A stretch of DNA of 64,000 nucleotides from Zea mays (taxonomy: Eukaryota; Streptophyta; Magnoliopsida; Poales; Poaceae), in contig NC_050096.1 of assembly GCF_902167145.1 (NCBI RefSeq), positions 197,362,566 through 197,426,565 of the forward strand, read 5' to 3'. Numbering within the stretch: position 1 is the first letter of the stretch; the number at the start of each line of letters is the position of its first letter. Below the pieces are notes generated by a model. It was not told where the DNA came from and ran no database searches. It saw nothing but the letters and a program-made list of their open reading frames with translations. Of this stretch, positions 55,625 through 64,000 are shown piece by piece. A program made the translations under genes and the position numbers.

Positions 55625-56458
55625 ATGTCTTCGCGCTCCCTTATGCATCGTGTCTTTCCACCTTCCAAGCCCCCGGATGGGGGATACCCGCCGTCTTTTC
55701 GCCTCATCGTTGGAGGAACGCAACTCCGTGGGAGTTGGTACCTTTCAGCCATCGTTCGACTTCAAGGATTTTCATCACACAGCCCGGTTGCACCCCTCCG
55801 CTGGTGGTCACCCAAGACGGTGACCTCCAGCTCCTGGATGGGGAGAGGCAAGCCGGGCTGTGATCTCGATCCCGCCCTCAGCGTCGAGGGTGTTCGTCAT
55901 CCTTGCTGGGGCGGGGAGCGAGGTGAGCCGGGGCTCTACCTCCTGCGCGGGTCAGCGGGCCACCTCTTCTTCCAGCTTCTGGTGGTGGCAATCGCCCTCC
56001 AGCCCTGCGGCGGAGACGTCCTCCAGCCATGCCGGGGAAGGCGAACTGTTGCTACCCAGCTAGGATGCAACATTCCGCCCTCTTCCTCGCATTCGCGGCG
56101 GGGACGACAGCGAGGATCTGCCAGCGCGCTTGGGAGCGGCTCGCTCTTTGGCTTTAATAGCTGGTTCGCGTCCCTTGAGCGGGAACGCGAACGAGCGCCC
56201 TCCGGCGGCCGCGTCCACCCGGGACCATGGCTGCTGCTGCAGAGGTCACTGGCGGGCCTCCCGATGTTCGTCGCCCCGCAGGCTCGAGGTTGCTCATACC
56301 CGCGGGGACGGAACCAGAGTCCCGTTTGTAGTGGCACTTCGAATGCCAGTGTTTTTGTTCATTGTGGCTGTCGAGGCCTGAACATGTATGTAATTTTGGC
56401 ACGGAGCCGTGTTTTTTCCTCATTTTCGAGCACTAAGACTTGCCTGTTGGTTGTCTGA
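55625..56458 (+). CDS. Antisense ORF of Huck (277 codons), product unknown
   Basis: This is a plus-strand frame inside a minus-strand element, between pol and the 3' LTR. It begins MSSRSLMHRVFPPSKPPDGG and ends TKTCLLVV. It has no recognisable domain and no clear signal peptide. Antisense ORFs at this place are described for some Tat-lineage elements (for example Grande). A second overlapping frame (55603-55863: FITQPGCTPPLVVTQDGDLQ) may be the original continuation, in which case this copy is frameshifted near 55740. A TATA-like box at 55591 precedes it. It may be a relic rather than a working gene. Confidence 0.45.
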   Translation: MSSRSLMHRVFPPSKPPDGGYPPSFRLIVGGTQLRGSWYLSAIVRLQGFSSHSPVAPLRWWSPKTVTSSSWMGRGKPGCDLDPALSVEGVRHPCWGGERGEPGLYLLRGSAGHLFFQLLVVAIALQPCGGDVLQPCRGRRTVATQLGCNIPPSSSHSRRGRQRGSASALGSGSLFGFNSWFASLERERERAPSGGRVHPGPWLLLQRSLAGLPMFVAPQARGCSYPRGRNQSPVCSGTSNASVFVHCGCRGLNMYVILARSRVFSSFSSTKTCLLVV

Positions 56459-57654
56459 ACCGCTTCACCAAGCGTGAGTCGCCTCGTGTCAAGGTGACGA
56501 GTGAGGTATCCGTATCCCGGAGGCGTAGGAGTCCCTCGGCTCGGTCGGCCTTGTTGTCTGAGGCTTCTCTAGCTTAGTTAAATGGACCCCTTGGCCACTC
56601 CTCGACGAGCCGAGGCCAGGGGTAGCGATATCAGCACGGACAGGGGCAGAGTTGGCTCAAAAATGAAACCTGGTTGGCCGGAGCCTAGCCGGGTTGTCCG
56701 CTGGCGGGACCGACGCCGGAGTTGACCAGCCGAGGCCTCGGGTCGGGCCGGCGCCCTTGGAAGATGGTTGGCCGAGGCCCCGGAGTGACCGGCCGAGCCG
56801 CCTGCTCGGGCCAGGTTTCCGGAGAAGACCCAGGCGGCAATTGCCCGGGCGTGGCGATGACGTCGTCCCTTAGAGTGGAGATCCTTGGACCGCGTCGCCG
56901 TCCGAGGCTAGGTCGGACCTCGCCGAAGGTGTCGTCGATGCCGAGGGTGTTGCTGCCCCCTTCCAGTGTCAAGACCCGAGCCTGCAGGATCAGATTGTCT
57001 TGTAGCGTGTGCCTTCTGCGGCCGCCGAGGCCAGAACACACACCCTCGCTGCGTTGTAAAGCTGCGTCTCTTTTCCTCTTGTTTCAAGTATCTGGACTTT
57101 TTTGTCGGCAACAGGGATGTTTGTGCGAGCGAGAGTTGCTTCTCACTGAAGGTGATGAGTGAGGTATCCGTATCCCGGAGGCGTGGGAGTCCCTCGGCTC
57201 GGTCGGCCTTACCGCTTACGCGCACTTTCACCCGTCCATGAGGCTCTGTCACCGACTCAGTCGAGAAGGCTCGAAGGATCGCTTCGGCAGAAGAGCTTCC
57301 AAACGTGAAGACTTGTTCGGTCCGCGGAATCACTTATCCGAACGCGAGTTACTTATCACAGAAGGTGATGAGTGAGGTATCCGTATCCCGGAGGCGTAGG
57401 AGTCCCTCGGCTCGGTCAGCCTTGGCTGCTTACGTGTACTCTGTCGTTTTCAGGATCCACTTTTCGAAGTAGTCAAAAAGCACGAAAGATATTCTGGCAG
57501 AAGAGATATTTTTTCGAGGAAAATTTCGACGCAGAGGGGGTTGCCCCCCTTTTAGCCCCCGAGGGAGGGTCGGGCTTTGCCGAGGCGAGGCCGACCCTTC
57601 CTTGATGACTAAACTTTGCGTGGGTGCGAGGTATATGAACGACTTGAAAATATT
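56459..57654 (-). other. Huck spacer with three dispersed 60-bp direct repeats
   Basis: A block with GTGAGGTATCCGTATCCCGG and GAGTCCCTCGGCTCGGTC occurs at about 56491-56553, 57149-57210 and 57361-57424. I see no coding region. The pol end follows at 57655. Confidence 0.8.
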
Positions 57655-60600
57655 TTAAGGGTAGAAGCGACGTAGTTGTTGGATGTTCCAAGCGTTGCCG
57701 TAGACCTCACCTTGGCTGTTGGCCAGCTTGTACGTTCCGGGCTTCAGAACCTTGGTGATGACGAACGGTCCCTCCCAGGGGGGCGTGAGCTTGTGCCTCC
57801 CTCGGGGGTCTTGTCGCAGCCGAAGCACCAGGTCGCCTACCTGGAGGTCTCGGGACCGGACCCCTCGGGCGTGGTAGCGTCACAGGGACTGCTGGTACCG
57901 CGCCGAGTGTAGTAAGGCCTTGTCCCGAGCCTCTTCCAGCTGGTCCAGCGAGTCTTCTCGGCTGGCTTGGTTGCTTTGATCGCTGCAGGCCCTCGTCCTC
58001 GGGGAGCCGTATTCCAGGTCTGTGGGCAAGACGGCCTCGGCCCCGTAGACTAGGAAGAACGGTGTGAAACCCGTGGCTCGGCTCGGCGTGGTCCTCAGGC
58101 TCCAGACCACCGAGGGGAGTTCCTTCATCCATCGCTTGCCGAACTTGTTGAGGTCTTTGTAAATCTGAGGCTTGAGCCCTTGTAGAATCATGCTGTTGGC
58201 ACGCTCTACTTGCCCATTTGACATGGGATGAGCCACGGCGGCCCAGTCCACCCGGATGTGGTGATCCTCGCAGAAGTCCAAGAACTTTCTGCCGGTGAAC
58301 TGGGTGTCGTTGTCGGTGATGATGGAGTTCGGGACCCCGAAGCGATGGATGATGTTGGTGAAGAACGCCACCGCCTGCTCGGACCTGATGCTGTTCAAAG
58401 GTCGGACCTCGATCCACTTGGAGAATTTGTCGATGGCGACCAGCAGGTGCGTGTAGCCCCCGGGCGCCTTCTGCAAGGGGCCGACGAGGTCCAGACCCCA
58501 CACAGCAAAGGGCCAGGTGATGGGTATCGTTTGTAGAGCCTAAGCGGGCAGGTGGGTCTGCTTCTCATAGAATTGACACCCTTCGCAGGTGCGGATGATT
58601 CTAGTGGCGTCGGCCACCGCCGTCGGCCAGTAGAATCCTTGTCGGAAAGCATTCCCGACAAGGGCTCGAGGTGCTGCGTGATGGCCGCAAGCCCCCGAGT
58701 GTATCTCCCGTAGGAGTTCCTGACCTTCGGCGACGGAGATGCATCGCTGGAGGATGCCTGAGGGGCTGCGGTGGTAGAGCTCCTTCTCATCGCCCAGCAA
58801 GACGAACGACTTGGCACGCCGTGCCACCCGGCGAGCCTCGGCCCGATCGAGGGGTAGCTCTCCTTGTTGGAGATATTGCAGGTACGGGGTCTGCCAGTTT
58901 CGATCAGGCGTGGCCCCGCTTTGCTCCCCCTCGATGCGCAGCGCCTCACCCTCGGAGGCCGAGGGTACCTCAGGCTGAACTGAAGGCGCCTCAGGCCGAG
59001 CTGAGGGTGCCTTGGGCTGTGCCGAGGGTACCTCGGGCTGGACCGAGGGTACATCGGGCTGGACCGAGGGTACCTCGGACTGGGGCGAGGGCGCCTCAGG
59101 CTCGGGCGGGTTGTCGATCTTGACGGAGGGTTGATGCAGATCCCGGGAGAAGACGTCCGGGGGAACCGTTGTTCGCCCCGAGGCTATTTTAGCCAGCTCG
59201 TCCGCAGTCTCGTTGTAGCACCGAGCGATGTGGTTAAGCTCGAGCCCGTAGAACTTGTCTTCCAGGCGCCGAACCTCATCGCAGTAGGCCTCCATCTTCG
59301 GGTCGCGGCAGTGGGAGTTCTTCATGACTTGGTCGATGACGAGCTGCGAGTCACCGCGGGCGTCGAGGCGCCGAACCCCTAGCTCGATCGCGATCCGCAA
59401 CCCATTGATCAGAGCCTCATACTCAGCCACATTGTTGGACGCCGGGAAATGGAGGCGTAGCACATAGCGTAGGTGTTTCCCGAGGGGCGAGATGAAGAGT
59501 AGGCCCGCACCGGCTCCCGTCTTCATCAGCGACCTGTCGAAAAACATGGTCCAGAGCTCCGGTTGGATCGGAGCCGTCGGTAGCTGGGTATCGACCCATT
59601 CGGCTACGAAGTCCGCCAAGACCTGAGACTTGATGGCCTTCCGAGGGGCGAACGAGATTGTCTCGCCCATGATTTCCACCGCCCACTTTGCAATCCTGCC
59701 CGAGGCCTCTCGGCACTGGATGATCTCCCCCAGGGGGAAGGATGACACCACAGTTACCGGATGAGACTCGAAGTAGTGTCGCAACTTCCGCCACGTCAGG
59801 ATCACCGCATACAACAGCTTCTGAACTTGTGGGTAGCGGATCTTGGTTTCGGACAGTACCTCGCTGACGAAGTAAACTGGCCTCTGAACGGGCAATGCAT
59901 GCCCCTCTTCTTGCCTCTCGACCACAATCGCGGCGCTGACCACCTGAGTGGTCGCGGCGACGTAGACCAAGAGGGCTTCTCCGGCAGCTGGAGGCACCAA
60001 GATAGGTGCCTTTGTGAGGAGCGCCTTCAAGTTCCTGAGAGCTTCCTCGGCCTCAGGGGTCCAAGTGAAGCACTTGGCCTTTCTCAAGAGGCGGTACAGA
60101 GGCAGACCTCTTTCGCCGAGGCGTGAGATGAAGCGGCTCAGAGCCGCGAGGCATCCCATGACCCTCTGTACACCTTTCAAGTCCTTGATGGGCCCCATGC
60201 TGGTGATGGCTGCAATCTTCTCCGGGTTGGCTTCGATGCCCCGCTCGGAGACGATGAACCCCAAGAGCATGCCTCGGGGCACCCCGAAGACACATTTCTC
60301 GGGATTGAGCTTGACCCCTTTCGCCTTGAGACACGGGAATGTCACTTCGAGGTCGGAAGCTTTCCTCGTCTTGACTACGATGTTATCAACGTAGGCCTCG
60401 ACCGTGCGGCCAATGTGTTCGCCGAACACATGGTTCATGCACCGCTGGTACGTCGCACCCGCATTCCTCAAGCCGAACGGCATGGTGACATAGCAGTACA
60501 TGCCGAAGGGCGTGATGAAAGAGGTCGCGAGCTAGTTGGACTCTTTCATCCTGATTTGATGATACCCTGAGTAGGCATCGAGGAAAGACAGGGTCTCGCA

Positions 60601-60969
60601 CCCAGCAGTGGAATCCACGATCTGATCGATGCGAGGCAGAGGGTAGGGAACCTTCGGACATGCTTTGTTGAGACCAGTGTAGTCTACACACATCCGCCAT
60701 TTCCCCCCTTTCTTTCTCACAAGCACAGGGTTGGCAAGCCAGTCGGGATGGAATACCTCTTTGATGAACCCTGCTGCCATTAGCTTGTGGATTTCCTCGC
60801 CTATCGCTCTGCGCTTCTCCTCGTCGAATCGGCGCAGAGGCTGCTTGACAGGTCGGGCTCCAGCTCGAATGTCCAGCGAGTGCTCGGCGACATCCCTCGG
60901 TATGCCGGGCATGTCCGAGGGACTCCACGCGAAGACGTCGGCGTTTGCGCGGAGAAAGTCGACGAGCAC
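57655..60969 (-). pseudogene. Huck pol: RT, RNase H, second RNase H, integrase
   Basis: Minus strand: RT (FLRANADVFAWSPSDMPGI; PVLVRKKGGKWRMCVDYTGL; FLDAYSGYHQI), TAG at 60532; FGLRNAGATYQRCMN, then YVDN where the catalytic YVDD is expected; a first RNase H; then a second RNase H (MFFDRSLMKTGAGAGL; NNVAEYEALINGL; DSQLVIDQV), the extra domain typical of Tat elements, with Arg in place of the usual Gly of FDGS. A repetitive Pro/Ser/Glu linker (59100-58960), an HHCC finger (HSGACGHH...CEGCQFYEKQ), TAG at 58540, integrase core (WGLDLVGPL; DNDTQFTG; SNGQVERANSMI), TGA at 57880 and a C-terminal end near 57655. In an active element this would copy RNA and integrate DNA. Confidence 0.94.
58960..59105 (-). 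repeat. Short tandem repeat in the Huck pol linker
   Basis: Repeats of about 18 bases encode the pattern PSVQPEV/PSAQPKA on the minus strand, between the second RNase H and integrase. It is probably a flexible linker of variable length. Confidence 0.8.
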
Positions 60970-60975
60970 TGCTTC

Positions 60976-63116
60976 CTATTTGGGGTCGAGCCCGGAGCCG
61001 ATCCGGATCTGCTTGGAGGTGTCGCCACTGGGGTCGAGGGGGACGGCCTTAACCGTCTCCACTGGCTCGAAGTTGCCGGCGTGACGCTTCACGTCTGGCA
61101 CCTCTTTGGAGAGGCTTTCCAGGTCGGCAATGAGGGCCTCGGATTCGGCGAGGGCCTCGGCGTACTCAACGCACTCCACGTCGCATTCGAACACGTGCTT
61201 GTACGTGGGGCCGACGGTGATGACCCCGTTGGGGCCCGGCATCTTGAGCTTCAGGTAGGTGTAGTTGGGGACGACCATGAACTTCGCGTAGCATGGCCTT
61301 CCCAGCACCGCATGGTAGGTTCCTCGAAACCCGACCACCTCGAACGTCAAAGTCTCCCTTCGGAAGTTGGAGGGCGTTCCGAAGCAGACGGGAAGGTCGA
61401 GTCGTCCGAGGGGCTGGACGCGTTTCCCAGGAATAATCCCATGGAAGGGCGCAGCGCCTGCCCGGACGGAGGACAGATCAACACGCAGGAGCCCGAGGGT
61501 CTCGACGTAGATGATGTTGAGGCTGCTGCCTCCGTCCATAAGGACCTTGGTGAGCCTGACGTCGCCGATGATGGGGTTGACGACGAGCGGGTATTTCCCC
61601 GGGCTCGGCACGTGGTCGGGGTGGTCGGCTTGGTCGAAGGTGATGGGCTTGTCGGACCAGTCTAGGTAGACTGGCGCCGCCACCTTCACCGAGCAGACCT
61701 CCCGGCGCTCTTGCTTGTGATGCCGAGCCGAGGGATTCGCCGCATGCCCACCGTAGATCATGAAGCAGTCGCGGACCTCGGGGAACTCTCCCGCTTGGTG
61801 ATCTTCCTTCTTGTCGTCGTCGCGGGCCCTGCCACCCTCCGCGGGTGGCCCGGCCCTATGGAAGTGGCGCCGAAGCATGACGCACTCCTCAAGGGTGTGC
61901 TTGACGGGCCCCTGATGATAGGGGCATGACTCCTTGAGCATCTTGTCGAAGAGGTTGGCACCTCCGGGGGGCTTCCGAGGGTTCTTGTACTCGGCGACAG
62001 CGACAAGGTCCGCGTCGGCGGCGTCGCGTTTCGCTTGCGACTTCTTCCTGCCTTTCTTCTTGGCGCCGCGCTGAGTAGACGCCTCGGGAGCATCTTCCGA
62101 TGGGCGGCCCTGGGGCTGCTTGTCCTTTCGGAAGATAGCCTCGACCGCCTCCTGGCCAGAGGCGAACTTGGTGGTGATGTCCATCAGCTCGCTCGCCCTG
62201 GTGGGGGTCTTGCGACCCAACTTGCTCACCAGGTCGCGGCAGGTGGTGCCGGCGAGGAACGCGCCGATGACATCCGAGTTGGTGATGTTGGGCAGCTCGG
62301 TGCGCTGCTTCGAGAATCGCCGAATGTAGTCCCGGAGGGACTCTCCCGGCTGCTGCCGGCAGCTTCGGAGGTCCCAGGAATTCCCGGGGCGCACGTACGT
62401 GCCCTAGAAATTGCCGGCGAAAGCTTGGACTAGGTCGTCCCAGTTGGAGATCTGCCCCGGAGGCAGGTGCTCCAACCAGGCGCGAGCGGTGTCGGAGAGG
62501 AACAGGGGGAGGTTGCGGATGATGAGGTTGTCATCGTCCATTCCACCCAGTTGGCAGGCAAGACGGTAGTCCGCGAGCCACAGTTCCGGTCTCGTCTCCC
62601 CCGAGTACTTTGCGATAGTAGTCGGGGGTCGGAACCGGATCGGGAACAGTGCCCGTCGGATGGCCCGGCTGAAGGCCTGCGGACCGGGTGGCTCGGGCGA
62701 GGGACTCCGATCCTCCCTGCTGTCGTAGCGTCCCCCACGCCTGGGGTGGTAGCCTCGGCGCACCCTCTCGTCGAGGTGGGCCCGACGGTCGCGATGATGG
62801 TGCTCGTTGCCGAGGCGGCCCGGGGCCGCAGGCGCGGTGTTGCGCGTGCGCCCGGTGTAGACCGAGGCTTCCCGCATGAATCGGGAAGTCGCGGCATGGG
62901 GTTCCGAGGGGTATCCCTGCCTTCGGGAGGTAGAGCTCTCGGCCCGTCGGACCGCGGCGCCTTCCAGGAGATTCTTGAGCTCCCCCTGGATTCGCCGACC
63001 CTCGGTGGTGGATGGCTTCGGCATCGCGCGGAGGAGCATCGCTGCTGCAGCCAGGTTTTGGCCGACCCCACTAGACGCGGGTGGTGGTCTGACCCTGACG
63101 TCGTCGGCGACGCGGT
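60976..63116 (-). pseudogene. Huck gag and aspartic protease, with one stop, cut at its 5' end
   Basis: Minus strand from 63116: an Arg-rich N-terminal region (RRIQGELKNLLEGAA; RRAHLDERVRRGYHPRRGG), a capsid-like domain (ELWLADYRLACQLGGMDDDN; LPLFLSDTARAWLEHLPPG), a TAG at about 62404 inside the capsid, and continuation ESLRDYIRRFSKQRTELPNI. A gag end with ASGQEAVEAIFRKDK leads to the protease, where VLMDGGSSLNIIY carries an aspartic-protease-like D-G-G (families usually have D-S/T-G). TAG at 60976 separates it from RT. The N-terminal codons are lost at the insertion of the LTR at 63117. Confidence 0.92.
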
Positions 63117-64000
63117 TGTCACACCCGGTTTTAAGGGACAAAGCCGGGTGCATCTCATACATGCGCCAAAGAAGACAACATATAATAACAGAGTGTATAG
63201 AGATAAATGTCATAAAACATCAGAGTAATTATTACATAGCGGAAGACTTATTACAAGATAAATATAAAACGAACTAAGGATCGTCGGCGCCAATGTCGAC
63301 TGAGAAACGCCACCTAGATCAGATCAAACTCCTCGCCTTGTGGCTCCTCCTGAACCACCTGCTCTTCTCCTATGGGGGGGTGTGAGACAGCAAGAGTGAG
63401 CTCACATACGTTCATCGCTCAACAAGTTGTGGGGAATAATGTGGCATGAACTCACCAAAGGTGGGAGTTCATGAAGTGTAAGGCTGATCAACAAAATAAG
63501 GGCTGAGGCTGAGCATTGCTTTTATAAGTTGGTCAAAATTTTATTAGCAGTTACTAAGTGTAAGTAAATACCACTCCTTAATAATAATAAAGAAAAGTAA
63601 TAGTAAAATAATCCCAAATGCGATGCAAATGTCAAATTAAATTTAAGTTCCATAATTAATCATGTGAGGGTCCGAGCCGCTCATGACCGTGAGCACGGCT
63701 AGTATACCAGTTTTACACTCTGCAGAGGTTGCGCATCTTTACCCACAAGTCATGTTACCCATCTGCCAAGAGATGGCCAATCCCATACACCTCTACCGAG
63801 GAGGCGAGGCAGGGTAACACTACGAGGCCTTTACAAAGTTCCACTAGCTTCAGAAATCCCGCTACAGTTTATAGGAAGCTCCAATGCAGGGTTCTTGCCT
63901 GACCACCATCGCAGCAAAATCAACCCAAGGACCTCCCTACACTGACCACTCCCCTACTGCCCTTGCCCCTTTCGGGTAAGGAAGACCTCCACTAGCTTTC
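63117..64000. mobile_element. LTR of another (gypsy-like) element, start only
   Basis: It begins TGTCACACCCGGTTTTAAGG inside Huck gag (candidate duplication GCGGT), with an inverted match CACCCGG...CCGGGTG near its end. The rest is AT-rich with AAAATAA-type runs and no ORF. TGTCACACC-type ends are common in maize Tekay/Prem1-like LTRs, but I cannot name the family or tell its orientation. Confidence 0.55.

Larger units (their letters stand above)
52175..63116 (-). mobile_element. Huck-type Ty3/gypsy (Tat lineage) element, minus strand, 5' end missing
   Basis: On the plus strand: 3' LTR (52175-53789), purine-tract complement GTAGCCCCCGAGCCTCG, a 3.9-kb non-coding region holding an antisense ORF, pol (57655 to about 60969) and protease/gag (60976-63116). 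Gag is interrupted by another LTR at 63117. The upstream duplication candidate is CTAAG (52170-52174). Coding frames carry at least five stops. Confidence 0.93.

Noticed and set aside
60787..61665. Plus-strand ORF of 292 codons opposite the Huck protease/gag
   Set aside because: It is a shadow of the minus-strand coding frame, where the protease and gag motifs are clear.

Overview
The window is plant nuclear DNA, almost certainly maize (Zea mays) or a very close relative. It is dominated by nested LTR retrotransposons of maize type: Sirevirus Ty1/copia elements of the Ji/Opie group and Ty3/gypsy Tat-lineage elements of the Huck type. These surround a small island of ordinary plant genes with GT-AG introns. 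I see no bacterial, organellar or viral-genome features, no CRISPR array, and no tRNA or rRNA gene.

Layout: (1) 1-5697: the 3' end of a plus-strand Ji/Opie element (pol end, PPT-rich tail, 3' LTR), abutting the 3' part of a Huck element (tail plus 3' LTR) that it probably invaded. (2) 5698-20683: the gene island. A six-exon SAM-domain protein gene (ATG 6537, stop 14767) carries a broken sense-oriented copia element in intron 1, and that element is itself split by an 80-bp Stowaway-type MITE. A single-exon gene for the spliceosomal DEAH-box helicase PRP22/DHX8 follows (15680-18901), then an unrecognised two-exon coding fragment (19836-20082). (3) 20684-22251: a solo Huck LTR with a perfect 5-bp target duplication. 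(4) 22.8-24.04 kb: the 5' part of an hAT transposon with a BED zinc-finger transposase N-terminus. (5) 24042-49498: a retrotransposon nest. Plus-strand element B lies in the hAT, plus-strand element A in B, minus-strand element C in A (TSD AAAAT), and full-length minus-strand element D in C (TSD CATAG). (6) 49499-64000: a second branch of the nest. A gypsy-like LTR cuts element A at its protease, a minus-strand Huck lies in that LTR (gag, protease, RT/RNase H, integrase and an antisense ORF), and another LTR cuts the Huck gag at 63117.

The two host genes are both plus strand. The PRP22 homologue is a core splicing enzyme that releases mRNA from the spliceosome; the function of the SAM protein is not known from sequence, beyond a likely protein-protein interaction role. 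All transposon ORFs examined carry stops, frameshifts, deletions or insertions, so no element in the window looks autonomous as it stands. No convincing new biological system was found. The observations most worth following up are the antisense ORF with its own TATA-like box in the minus-strand Huck, the shared amber codon in two independent Sirevirus copies, the methylation-like pattern of stop codons in Huck, the variable palindrome arrays in the Sirevirus LTRs, a GC-AG intron in the SAM gene, and the unidentified spliced fragment downstream of PRP22.
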